From Cladophialophora immunda (taxonomy: Eukaryota; Ascomycota; Eurotiomycetes; Chaetothyriales; Herpotrichiellaceae), in the NCBI RefSeq assembly GCF_000835495.1, contig NW_015622544.1, positions 4,430,855 to 4,494,854 on the forward strand: a stretch of 64,000 nt of DNA, in the 5' to 3' direction. Numbering within the stretch: position 1 is the stretch's first letter; each line of letters opens with the position of its first letter. This document shows positions 45,238 through 56,508 of the stretch, piece after piece. The position numbers were made by a program, and so were the translations under genes. Below the pieces are notes generated by a model. That model made no database searches, was not told the origin of the DNA, and saw nothing but the letters and a program-made list of their open reading frames with translations.

Positions 45238-47143
45238 ATGGCTTCAGCGCAATACATGCCCACGGCGGGCTGTGAGCATCTCGATGCCGACGCCACCAGC
45301 AAAATCAGCGCCTTTCGCGACAACAGCAACAACCACCTCGACCCGGACTTTGCAACCTACTCGTGCGTCTCGTGCTCTCTCTCCGGCAGCTTCGCGGTGC
45401 TGAACAAGCACCTCTCCAAAACGGAGCATGGGTTCGCCGTCTCTCACAATTCCGTCTACTGCGGTCACTGCAATGACCTGATCTACGACCCGGCATTGTT
45501 AGTCAGCAGCGGCAAAAGCAGCGCCATCAGCAACAAGGTCAACGGGGTGAAGCGGAAAATTACAGAATCCAACGACGGCGAAGACGACTCCTATCTAACA
45601 GCAAATACCTCCCAACGACCGTGCGGCAGGACCGGTGTCCGCGGCTTGTTCAACCTGGGAGAGACTTGCTACATGAACGCTGTGCTGCAGATGATGGTGC
45701 ACAATTCCCTACTGGCAAGCTATTTCTTGGGAATGGGCCACCCGATTCACACCTGTCCGATCTCCAAGGAGCCTGACAAGAAGGACAAGAACGATTCCGA
45801 CGACGATGATGACGAAGACGGGTCTGCGGAAGGTTCTCAGAATAAGGAGCAGAAAACTTGCGTCGCGTGTGGAATGACGGAGCTATTTTCTGATGTTACT
45901 ATGGTGGATCAGCCTCTCCCTGCCCATGCCGTCAACCTCTTATTTGCTTCGTGGAAGAATATTCCGGTAAGTTGCTATCCCTTCTCATTCCTATGGCTTC
46001 TCCCTTCCCCTGTCCCGTGGTTGGGTAATCCTAATGCTCATGCCCCACGAACAGCAAATGTCCGGCAAAGGCCAGCAAGACGCTCAAGAGTGGTTCATCT
46101 GCATTATCGACCGCCTACACGAGGGTGTAGCCCAGTACGTTCCCTCTTCCGAAAACAAGTCCCACGCCACCAACCAGGCCAACGGGATCGCCACACTGGA
46201 TAAGCAATGCGTCTGCTTCTTCCACAAGGTCTTTTACGGGCGCTACAACAGCCAGATCACCTGTGACACGTGTCACACCGTGTCGAGCAGAGAGGACGAG
46301 TTCTCGAGCATCTCGCTAGATTTCCAGAAACAGATGAAGAAGCGGAAGAAGGGGGCCAAGGACGGCAGCACCAAAGAATCCGCCTCGAAAGAAAAAGATG
46401 CCGGTGGCGGCGGCGGCCACGATGGAAGCAAAGACGACAAGGAAAACGCGAAGAAGGGCGACGGTACCAAAGCATCTCACAAGGACAAGGCCGCGGACCT
46501 CAAAATCACCATCCCCACCGTCCAAGACTGTCTGCGCGCCTTCACGGCGCCCGAGCCCCTGTCGCCAGAGCAATACAAGTGCAACAACTGCAACACGCGG
46601 CGGTCCGCCTCCAAGCAGACGCGCATCCGGAAGCTGCCCGCCATCCTCTGCGTGCACGTCAAGAGGTTCGGCATGAAGCAGATCGCCAGCGGGGTGTTTG
46701 GGCCCGAGAAATACGAAGGCAAGATCGACTTCAGCTTGCACCTCGACATGGCCCCGTACACGACGCGGCCGCCCACCAAGGGTGCCACCGAAGCGGTGAA
46801 GAAAGACAAGAAAGACGGCGGCGAGGCCGAGAAAAAGGACAAGGACAAGGACAAGGACAAGGAGAAGGGCAAGGAGACCAAGAATCCTTCCGCCCCGGCT
46901 TCTGCAAAAGCGGGTGCGAGTGCGGGTGCGAGAAAGGAGAGCGAGTTCATGTACGACCTCGACTGCGTGGTCGTGCATCAGGGCGAGCACGCCCAGAACG
47001 GCCATTACTTTGCCTTCTGCCGCCAGGACAACAAGTGGTTCCGCTTCGACGACGAGATTGTCAGTGCGACCACCACCGAGGACGTCTTGAGACAGGAGGC
47101 ATATCTCCTTTTCTACAGCTTGCGCAGCCTTGAGAAGATCTGA
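45238..47143 (+). CDS. ubp8: ubiquitin-specific protease, Ubp8-like (SAGA deubiquitinase)
   Basis: Two exons, 45238-45966 and 46055-47143, 605 residues. The N-terminus is a ZnF-UBP domain (residues about 10-95: CEHLD, YSCVSCSLSGSF, HLSKTEHGFAVSHNSVYC, GHCNDLIY). The USP core starts with GVRGLFNLGETCYMNAVLQM (catalytic Cys; Glu replaces the more common Asn or Ser of NLG-N-TC). GQQDAQEWFICIIDRLHEG follows. A structural zinc pair appears as CDTCHTVS and CNNCNTRR. The His box is GEHAQNGHYFAFCRQDNKWF with RFDDEIV. Two Lys/Glu-rich insertions interrupt the core, at about 46336-46500 and 46795-46930 in the DNA. Domain order matches Ubp8/USP22, which removes ubiquitin from histone H2B as part of SAGA. 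Confidence 0.9.
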
Positions 47144-48904
47144 ACGCCGGACGACGGGCGCGCGGGTTGTGCGTGTGCGGCTTGGTTGGATATTGGGCTC
47201 GCGGGCTGGGTTGCCGGCGTCGGTGCGGACAGGAATATGGATGGGCATGGCAATCAAATAAGGGGGGCGCTACCACCCAGGCCTAGAGCATGAGTAGAAT
47301 GCACTTGTAATTACATCTCAGATCTGCCTCCCTCGGGTGCCCTATTTTGTCGAATTGCATATGCGACAACTTCCTCTCCTGTCCTGATCGGTTAGTCAGT
47401 ACGTTGGTCCCTGTCGAAGTAGTGCAGGGATTATCGCCGTTGTCAACCCCCCCACATTTTCAGCATCTGTAAGAGAGGATGTGTACAAGTACGAACCCTG
47501 CTGCCTGTGACCTTCGGCAGACCACTGTCAGTGGAAAAGATTGCTTGGAACCACCATTCGTACTACTCGTACATTCAGAGGATGGTGCGCGGCATATCAG
47601 ACGAATACGTCCCCCGCCGTGTCAGATACACATAAAGCTCGTGATACGTCGCGAGACACCTCCTACGATTCGATATAAATATTGCTTTGAGAACAGGGCG
47701 TATCCATGGCGCAGAAATGGACATATTTCCATCCATTTGACAATGTGCTTCGACACGCTAAGCTATATACAGACTAGAACTCATACCAATTAATCATCAG
47801 CATGTTGTGCACCAGCAAAGGATTCCCTCTTTGACCGCAGTTCGGTTCCCAAGGATTTTGGTGAAGAGAAGTGACAAGATCATCGATCCATGATGTGCAT
47901 AAAATATTGTGCAGGGCGGTCAGCCGTAGCGCCGAAGCGGGAGCCAGTGCGGGATCGACGAGATGGTGTCCTTGTGACCACTTGCAGCGACGGCCAATGC
48001 AAGTGTCGGTGGTACGATAACGTGCGGGAAATGCAGTGGTATGGACAAAAGGAAAGGGCGCGGGGTGCCCAAAGGTGTTTCATGCATTGATTGACGCCTA
48101 GACGTCCAGGTAGAGAATAATACGCTCCAAAGGCACTGGGTAGAAGACAAATCGGTCTGCCAACCATTGCCAAGGGAGGAGCTAGCGGGTTGCACGGCAC
48201 CGAAACCCATACAAGGCTCGGAGCCTCGGACAGAAGAGTCGGCCGAAAAGAAAAAAGTCGCCATTTCCATTACTGAAGAGGTGGAGTATTCGCTGAACCA
48301 AAGCTTGAAGCTTTTTCAGAAGCGTTGTTGCAGCAGCGACGATGTGGATCGAGGCCTTGATTCGACGAAGAGGAAGATATGAGAACAAACTTTTCTAGGG
48401 CATTTCTTCGGCGAGTGGACGAATACTCCGTAGACCTACCCAGCGGTGACAAAGTTGGGTCGGTGGTCGACTTCGGCCCGGTGTGGGAGACCCGACTACG
48501 GGTAGGAGAGTATCCTGGTCGCCTAGGTAGGCCACCTGCCTGGCTTGGGCGTTTCAGGTTGCAGGATTATTCAACCAGTGACTCCATAGAACCGTTGGCT
48601 GTCCTGGGAGAGCCAGAGATATTTTCTGTATCGGGTTAGAGCCGCCGCCGATGAAACCGATGACCAGAGATGGTAATACAGCCAGTTCGGGTGTGGCGTG
48701 CGGGAAGTGATTGGGTGGGAGGAGAAGAGATGAGAGGAGTGCGGGAGGAAAGGCACGAGAACGATGGGTGCTCATGGAAGTCAGCAGAAGGTGACAGGAA
48801 CAGGATGCTGAGAGCAGCCATAAGCGAGGGCGAGAGGATCCCAATGATTCATTTTCCATCGACAATGGAAAGGTGTACGAAACCCGCGGTCAGCATTGCG
48901 CGTA

Positions 48905-48930
48905 GGTGACAGTGACGGTGACGGTGACAG
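48905..48930 (+). repeat. imperfect GGTGAC tandem repeat
   Basis: GGTGAC, AGTGAC, GGTGAC, GGTGAC and AGTG in succession; an ordinary short repeat. Confidence 0.8.
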
Positions 48931-50812
48931 TGGAGGCGATGGAGATGGAACCGATGGGTATCTTAGGTGTTGAGCGATGAACGGGTACTGTGAATGGGTT
49001 GAGCAGCAACAATGTGTAGAGTGCGGTGGTCATGGAAAGACTCGTCAAGATACAGCAATAGTGGGAGCGCAGAGAGTCAAGTAAGGGCAAGGCTGGCTTG
49101 CCTGAAACGATGGCTCAAAAGCAGCAGGACAAAGTCAGTTTGGGAAACCGCATCCTAACCATGTGCTCTCTCTCCAGACTCTCTACACTTCTCCAGCCAC
49201 CGGATTTCCCGTGCGGGAACGACGTGGTGCACCTGTCAGCATCCTCCGAGATGCCTGAGAAGCTGTCCGCTGAGTCACCGCTCCTCCGCCGCCGTCCACT
49301 GCTGTTTGCCGTTTGAGACCAACATCTCAATCTCGCGATCTCGATCCCACCAGGCCAGTCATAGACCACTTCTCACACCACACTCTCTAACCAGTCGCCC
49401 GGTTGGCAACTCGGCATTCCCCGTCTCCATCCAAAGTACCTTTTCACACCGCGCGAATCGAACGAGTCCCGTGCCTGACCAAGAGTCCAAATACCACCAT
49501 CACCAGATCCGTGTGCGTGTTCGGTGTCTGGGGCCACGGAATGGCTCGGAAGGACACCTCATTTTCTTCAGAACTCTAGTCGTCTACGAGATAATGACAT
49601 CATCTGGGGGAGGCTGGATGATGGTAGCAATAGATGTGAAGAGAGTGGAATTCTTGAGCAAATATAGACACTGATGCGAAAAAAGAGTCATGACAAGAAC
49701 CAAACAAGAATCTGACGCGGGAATAGGTTCAACCTGTCCAAATCTGGAGTACGACAAGAGGAATTTGTCTCCAATAATTCCGCGCTGATCGCGGCTCTGG
49801 ACAAGCACCCGATCTCGTCGCCCTTTTTGTCAGCAGGGCCAGGACTTTGTCAATTTACGACAGTTCGACTGCGACGTATCCGAAGTAGGGCGGCGGAGGC
49901 TAAACAGGAAGTATCCTTCCCGGTGGGGGCCCACGTCTGGGGACCAGCATCTTGAGGGAATTTGAGCTCCCTTGACAGTACGCTATCGAGTATGGCGCTC
50001 CTCAGAGAAAAGAGTGCGAGAGTGTGAGCTTTGTCGAAGAGCTTGGGCCAACAGCTCTACCTGATCTCCGCTCGTACGTGACTTTGCCCCATAAGCGCTT
50101 CTTCGCAGGAAGCTGGGCTCGTTGGTTAAGCGAATAATTTTGCGGGCAAGGGTGCCTGCGATCTGACGTGCCTCTCTGCCTGGCTGCTACCTAGTAGCAA
50201 CTCGTAGGCTCTTCGCGAGTACGCCGAGCTGGTCCGCCCGAGCTACCTACGAGGAGATAGAGACCCCTGCCTGAGAAAAATAAGTAAGGATAATAGTAAT
50301 AATACGCTCTGGTCCCTCCAAGTCGCAAGGCCCGGTGCTTGGCCCTAAGAGCTCTTCGGTGACCCTCGTTGGGCTCTGGTGGGCTCCTGTTGGCCGTTCC
50401 GGGCAGCTGCCAATGGGGGCGCCGCTGAGGTCAAGGGCGTCCAGGGCCTTTGGAGCTACTGCACCTGCGGGCCTTGTCACTTCTTGACGCCTCGTTCGAT
50501 TTTCCTCCGGCCGGCGATAAGAAGGGCCAGAGTGGGCTGCAAGCTACAACACGCACCACCAGCACCACTCTTTCGCGCATCCGAGAAATCCGGCCACCAG
50601 TCCCCAAGATGCGTCCAACTGATGCCAACAGTCGATGGCATGCTCCATGGCTGCAAAAGCTTTTGCTCTGCTGACCTATTCGTCCCTTCGTCCCCGTCCT
50701 TGCGCGATGCCTGTGTGCAGGCCCTCATCCGATGACTCGCTCCAGTCTCCACGACCGGCCCTCGACTCTTTAATAATCTCCCGTGACCGCTGCATGTGGA
50801 AGTCTGTGTTCG

Positions 50813-50830
50813 CTCTCTCTCTCTCTCTCT
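50813..50830 (+). repeat. (CT)9 in a pyrimidine-rich leader
   Basis: Nine CT units within a long CT-rich stretch 260-280 bp before the Ytp1-like ATG. Such tracts are common in fungal promoters and 5' UTRs. Confidence 0.85.
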
Positions 50831-51092
50831 GTACTGATCTCTGTTCCTCCTGTGAACCAACGTCTCCCCCTGTGTGTATACTTGATCCCTCACGCTGCCC
50901 TTCTTCGTATCGACTGTCCTCGCAGTCCTCTCCCTCCCCGTCACACCCTCCGCCGCCGTCGCATTCCGTCCTACCGCTCTTAATTGATCTCTAACTCCAC
51001 CCTCCCTTCTTGAACGAACCAAGCTTTCGAGTCAGGTGGGCGTTGGTGTAAAAGAAGGAGCATTGAAGACCGTCCAAACAAGTGTGAGCCGA

Positions 51093-53080
51093 ATGGGTTT
51101 GTCGAGATGGGCCATTGCAGCGGCGCTGCTTCAACTCGCCTCACTTGCACTTGCTCATGGTCACGATGAGGAGCACCATGATATGGATATGAAGAAGCCG
51201 GAAGCCCCTCATGACAATGGAGGAGAGGTCGACCCATATGACATGCCCAGCTATGCTGGCCTGGGCCAGCACCAGAATATGATAATGGCACATGTGGTCC
51301 TGATGGTGTTAGCATGGTTTTTCATTCTTCCAATTGGTGAGTCGGCAAGGGCAAGGTGGTGAAGCGTTTGTTCCTAACCAGAGTAGGCGCCATTTTCAGC
51401 ATTGGTCGATCCAAACTCGCTCTTCCAGTTCAATTTCTCTTCCTGCTCGTCAACGGCGTTGGGCTGCTGTTTGGGATTGTGTACAACATCAACACTCCAG
51501 ATTTGTACGTGCACAATGCCCACCACAGAATCGGCTGGATTGCCACCTGGATCATGACCGCTCAGGTCATTGCGAGCCTGTTGTTTGCCTACTCGCGGAG
51601 AGGCAAGCAACCCGCAGCTCCAGTCGGGGAGAGGGCAGCGTTCCTCCCAGTTTCAGTTGAGAACATGGCCCAGCATAACAGGCGGCCGCCCTATAATGCT
51701 TACCGCTGGTCCGGCGACAGTGGCCAAGGCACCGATACTTCCTCGACGCTGCACAGCCGTGACGGTTCTCCAACGGTTGTGGGTCGACGCGACACCTTTG
51801 ACGACTTCGAGAAGCCTGAGCCCGTGCCAGACTCGGAAGATGATGAAGACGTGCAATTGCCGCAGCAGCCTAGCCGGCAATCCCGTTGGTTCCGCATCAG
51901 CTTCATCGACAGATACCTGTCCGCACGAATCCCCAATCTGGTCTCCTCTCAGATTCTGCGAATCATCGAGATTGTGTACAATGTGGTTGACAGACTGATT
52001 CTGGTCCTTGGTTTCATCGCGTTGGTGACCGGATTCATCACCTATTGTGGTCTTTTCGTAAGTGTTTCCCTAACTGCGCCCCTTTCATCACTAGGGCGCA
52101 GTTAGCCATTCGAGAGCTTGCAGAGACTGACCAAGTGTGCACAGAGAGCCAACAACGTCTTCACGGGGCTTGCCCACTTTATCAAGGGAGGAATTTTCTT
52201 CTGGTACGGTCTGCTCACCCTAGGACGATGGATGGGTTGCTTTGCCGATCTAGGCTGGGCTTGGAATCTTAAGCCGACCCGCAGCGAAGTCGGCCAATGG
52301 AAGTCGAAAATCCCCTCGGCTGAATTCACAGAATCCTTTGTCATTTGGCTGTACGGTGCAACCAATGTCTTCTTGGAGCATCTTGCTGCTTGGGGTGGCC
52401 AGTGGTCGGCGCAGGACTTCGAACATGTCTCGATCGCCATCATGTTCTTCGGCGGTGGATTGGTGAGTTCCTCTTTGTCTCTGCTCTTAGTTTCCCTCGG
52501 GTGCCTCGGCTAAACCATTCCCCAGTGCGGTATGCTTGTTGAGTCCAGCATCGTGCGACGATGTTTGAACACCGTTGTCGACAACATGCCCGCCCGGACG
52601 GACGTCCATCCTAGCGAAGCGCTGGAACTGCGCGAAACCCCGAAGCAGTACACCACATCTCTCAACCCTATGCCCGGCTTGGTCATCATCCTCCTCGGAA
52701 TCATGATGTCCGCGCATCACCAGGACTCGATGGTTTCCGCCAACGTACACTCACAATGGGGCACGCTGCTGGTCGGCTTCGGTGTCGCTCGTATGTGCAC
52801 CTACCTAATCTTGTTCCTCTCTCCACCTAAGTCGGTCTATCCAACCCGACCCCCTACCGAGCTGGTCGCCTCCTTCTGCTTGATCAGTGGTGGCATCATC
52901 TTCATGGCCAGTGCCCGAGACATCATCCACTATATGGAGACGACAGGCCTCATGGCCATGTTTGTGCTCACTGTCACATGTGGGTTCACAGCGTTCATCA
53001 TGGCGTATGAGATCATCGTGCTGTCACTCAAGGGCTGGGCCATGAGGAGGGAAAACAAGGGCGCGGCCCCTAGATTTTGA
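51093..53080 (+). CDS. ytp1: Ytp1-like integral membrane protein (DUF2427-type)
   Basis: Four exons: 51093-51336, 51387-52057, 52145-52462, 52526-53080; 595 residues. A signal peptide (MGLSRWAIAAALLQLASLAL) is followed by a His/Asp-rich lumenal stretch (AHGHDEEHHDMDMKK), which could bind metal. A cytochrome b561-like four-helix block follows: HQNMIMAHVVLMVLAWFFIL, then GAIFSIGRSKLALPVQFLFL and HHRIGWIATWIMTAQVIASL. A disordered loop of about 130 residues separates the C-terminal Ytp1 domain (FTGLAHFIKGGIFFWYGLLT, LYGATNVFLEHLAAWGGQW, LGIMMSAHHQDSMVSANVH), which has several more helices. Conserved His residues sit at membrane edges, as in b561-type proteins. The family is found in most ascomycetes and its function is unknown. 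Intron frames are all consistent. Confidence 0.85.
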
Positions 53081-53798
53081 GGATTGAGCCATGCTCCGTG
53101 CAGTGTTTTCCTGGTCTGACTGCGTCGATCGAAGACCTGCACGTGATTGTCGAAAGCCGCTCATCCCCCACCACCCCCAATCTCAAAGGAGTCGGGAGGA
53201 CCTCCAATCACGCACTACACCAGAACCCCCGAGCTTTTTTTACGTTGTACAGCTTCTTACGATCATTACCCTACTGGGCGGCTCCTCGCATCAGACATAG
53301 CCTTGTGGAAGACCGACGCCCGAGTATAACGACGATTTACGACACGTCCCGAGTTTTGGAGAGACCTGCCTAATGAGGAAGCGAAAGGGTGAAACGAAAT
53401 GGGAGAGAGGAGGCTCATCATTATGTGATCTGGAATTTTTATTAAAACGCACGATACCCCCTTTTACAGACGCCGCGCGCCGGTCACGTTCTGCGTCGCT
53501 CAGCACTGCCATAGGCGTCCGCGCATCCAGTGATACCCCCCCAAATCCATAGATTATCGCAGCTAGTGGATAGCTTGCTTTCTAGCTAGCTAGCTGGTTA
53601 TTGTCCATAGCAGCAGTGGAAACACTGCCCTGGTGTGCTTTGTCCGCATTCGGGCGAACTACTAGTATAGTAATCAAAGAAGAACTATTGTTACAACTTG
53701 CCGCGTTCTGAATCTAGACGAAGCAGACCCTTTTTCCTTCTCCTGCTCAGCGACGGGATGCCGTCCCTTGTAACCCTCCAGCGTCGCGTGCTTATGTA
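53081..53798. other. convergent intergenic
   Basis: About 720 bp between the 3' ends of the Ytp1-like and Clr5 genes. It includes a CTAGCTAGCTAGCTGG stretch near 53582-53597. No gene seen. Confidence 0.45.
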
Positions 53799-56508
53799 CT
53801 ACAGTCTACCAAGGCCATGATCGTCTATAGGGTGGAGCCGTGGGAAAGCAATCGATGGGCCGGTGATGCCGGCAAGGATGTCCGTGAAGTCCTCACAGTC
53901 CCAGCTCGGTTCGAAGCCGTGTTGGTCGCTCTTGTCGTCTGGCGCATGGCACCCCAGAGCTCCCGGGTCATTGACTCTGCGAGCAAGCTTGCGGAACGCC
54001 TTTGTGTCTTCGGATAAGCCTGAGGAAGTGGTGATGACAGAAGGCGCCGGCCGCGGGGGCGGTGGCATGCGCATGGGGCTCTTTACGAGACTCCCGTTAT
54101 TGATGCCCGTCGAATCCGGGTGGGTGGACTTGGTCTTCCTATCTGGAGCAGTCGACTCGAATCGCGAGGTTGCCACCAGCGTCCCATTTTGACGGTTTAA
54201 AGAAGCTCTGAAAGTCAAGGGGGGTACATTCATGTCGTCTCCTGGCTGATTTGGCTCATGTCGAGTGGGTGGCGCTTTGAATTTCCAAGCATCAAATGGA
54301 GGCGCTAGGATAGTTGACTGCACGTGTTTGTGCTCCGTTGCTGGTTGGGGAGACAAGCTGCTTGAGTCGACTAGGGGTCTGAGGTTGAGAACTTGTCTAA
54401 GATAGCGATTTAGGAATTCGTGTGGCGATTGCCGGATTTGATACATGGCCTCTGCGGCGAAGCTAGACAATGAGTTTGGGCCAATCAAGAAGCTGTTGGG
54501 TGGTCCAGATTCCCGAGCAAAGAGCGAAGAGAGAAGGCGGCATAGGATGAAGCATGCATCCAGATTGGCAGAGTGGTAAGCTGTCTGGGGAAAGGGTGCC
54601 GGCCGAAAATCAGTGGCGCACTCCGGCTGTTTCGAGTCGAGCTCCAACAAGCCTTTTCTGCAGACAAGAAACCAGAATAATGTGAAGGTCGCATCTTCCA
54701 ATCCCTGGTCCGTTAGTGATTCAACTTTCGTGTACGAATCCAGAGTCGCGAGATCCGCAATTATCATGGTATGGCACTGATCGAGGAAAGCGGTAAAGCC
54801 GGAGGTATATTCGGGAGGAAAAGAACGCAACGGATTATCTTGAACAACTGGATCTGGCCCAAAAGTTAGTCGATTTAGGCATCTGGCAGAACGCTCTGAA
54901 TTTTGACCACCAACCTGGATTGCAGATATACGGATAGCATGTACTGTGCAGAACAGTAACCAAGTCCGCGCTGGGGGTCGGTAGCCCGAAAACCGAGGGA
55001 AGAGGAGTGACGTGTCTCCAGGAAGGTTGCGTATAACAGGACATGCGACTGAAAAACGTCAAGTACTCTCGATGTTGAATTGTCGGATGAATCACTTTCC
55101 GCCATTCTGTCTTCCATGAGTATGGGTTAGATTCAGCCGAGTGCCAGGGTTCGAGTTCGAGAGTAGTTATTCGTTCAAAAGGTCGAGCACCCCTGCACCC
55201 CCACCCAGCCTCGCCCATTTCGTACTCATAGCAGTCAAACAGGGTTGCGAGGAATCGGAATGTCCCCAAAGATTCAATTTCACCTGTAATGCGGAGAACT
55301 GCATCAAGCGCGGAACAAGCAAGTTTCGCATGGTCCAATCCTGAACAAGATCGGGCAATGCCGATGGCGGCTTTGACAAGAAGTTGTAAAACAGGACCCT
55401 TATTGGCAACAACATGAAAAAGATTCTGAGTTAGAGCATCCTGCTCAGTCTCTGGGTGAACAAGATCATCAGGCAGCGAGATCTGTCGGGCATGCGACAT
55501 AGCGCTGCCCAAGATCTCCACAAAACAGATATAGTGTAAATCGAAAGCGCTCGAGAAGTGACCTGCTGCGGCAAGAGCATCTGCAACATTGCCCATGCTC
55601 TGCCAGAACTCCAGAGACGTGCACCATTGACGAGATTCAGCGTCATGAATCTCAAAAGCGGTGGGCTGGAGGATCGTGCGTTTAGAAGTCATCCAAATCT
55701 CGGTTGCGTCGGTGCAAGGATGATATTCAGTAATCTTCTGAACGAGCTCGAGTAATGACACCAAGTCCTCTCCATCTGAGGGCCGTTCGTTAGAGAGGTC
55801 GGTAATAGGAGACGAATAGTTAGCGGTAGTCGAGCTCTCCCGCGATGCTGATCCTGGAGAGGATGCTCTGATGGGGGTGGGACAGGTGCTCGAGCTTGGA
55901 TTCGCAAGATGCGTGGTCGCACTAGGGCGTTGACTCGTATAGCACGGATCGACTTCAGAACACAAGTGACCATCCGACGAAGAGCTACGGGAGAGGATAT
56001 TATCTGGATTTGCTTGAGGGGTGGCAAGGGTCGAAATCGATCCAAAACTCGGGAGAGGCACTTCGGCAAAGTTGTGTGTCGTCCCCTTACGATGATATAT
56101 CGAAGCGTGATCGGGCAAATCATGGTTCGATGGGACGTAGGCAGAGGCCAGGTCAGTCCTGCTTGATGATAGGCCCTTCTTCCTCGTGAATAGTCCCCAT
56201 CGACCCATCTGTCTGTTTAACTGTGAGGTCCTTCGAGGCAGCAGAGCAAAAGAGTCAATAATCCGTGAAACTTATCAACGAAAGAGGATTCAAAGACGGG
56301 ACTCTCTTGAAAATAACATGACTTACGAGGCGCGGAAACCATGCTTCTCCCACAGCAATTTAACTATCATCGTTCGGGAACAACGTTGTTCGTGGTATCT
56401 TGTCACCGCCTCTCGTAAAGGTGCCCAGTCGAGGTCGTAACGATTTCTAGCCCGGCGTGGATTCGCAGGATCGTACTCCCTCGAAAATCGTGAATTGCTC
56501 TCCATCAT
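53799..56508 (-). CDS. Clr5-domain protein with uncharacterised C-terminus
   Basis: Three exons: 56327-56508, 54915-56230, 53799-54853; 850 residues. The first exon encodes the start of a Clr5 domain: YDLDWAPLREAVTRYHEQRC then IVKLLWEKHGFRAS. A 96-bp intron with an AAG acceptor completes it as TSQLNRQMGRWGLFTRKKG. Clr5 is a short helical domain at the N-terminus of many ascomycete proteins, named after S. pombe Clr5 (heterochromatin-related). The second intron (61 bp) has a CGACTAAC branch site and a GTTGGT donor, joining YICNP to DPVVQDNPLRSFPPEY. After a Ser/Thr-rich linker there is an alpha-helical region of about 550 residues with no domain I recognise. Without exon 1 the gene would look like an orphan starting at MGRWGLFTRKKG. 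Function unknown; nuclear location is inference. Confidence 0.8.

Larger units (their letters stand above)
47144..51092. other. nearly 4 kb without a recognisable gene
   Basis: The largest gap in the window. Frames of 60-181 codons on both strands lack domains, splice context and codon bias. It contains a GGTGAC-type repeat at about 48905-48930 and the (CT)9 repeat in a pyrimidine-rich stretch (about 50760-50990) just upstream of the Ytp1-like gene. Long UTRs, a non-coding RNA or a lineage-specific gene cannot be excluded. Confidence 0.4.

Noticed and set aside
46270..47257. Long frames on both strands over the ubp8 second exon
   Set aside because: Shadows of the Lys-rich, GC-rich ubp8 coding sequence; they show repetitive Arg/Gly or Ala/Leu runs and no domain.
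50100..50240. tRNA-like string (GCTCGTTGGTTAAGCG)
   Set aside because: Resembles a tRNA A box, but no matching B box or acceptor stem pairing could be found nearby.
50477..51022. 181-codon minus-strand frame upstream of the Ytp1-like gene
   Set aside because: Antisense to a CT-rich promoter tract, giving Arg/Glu-rich low-complexity sequence (RERERERT); no domain.
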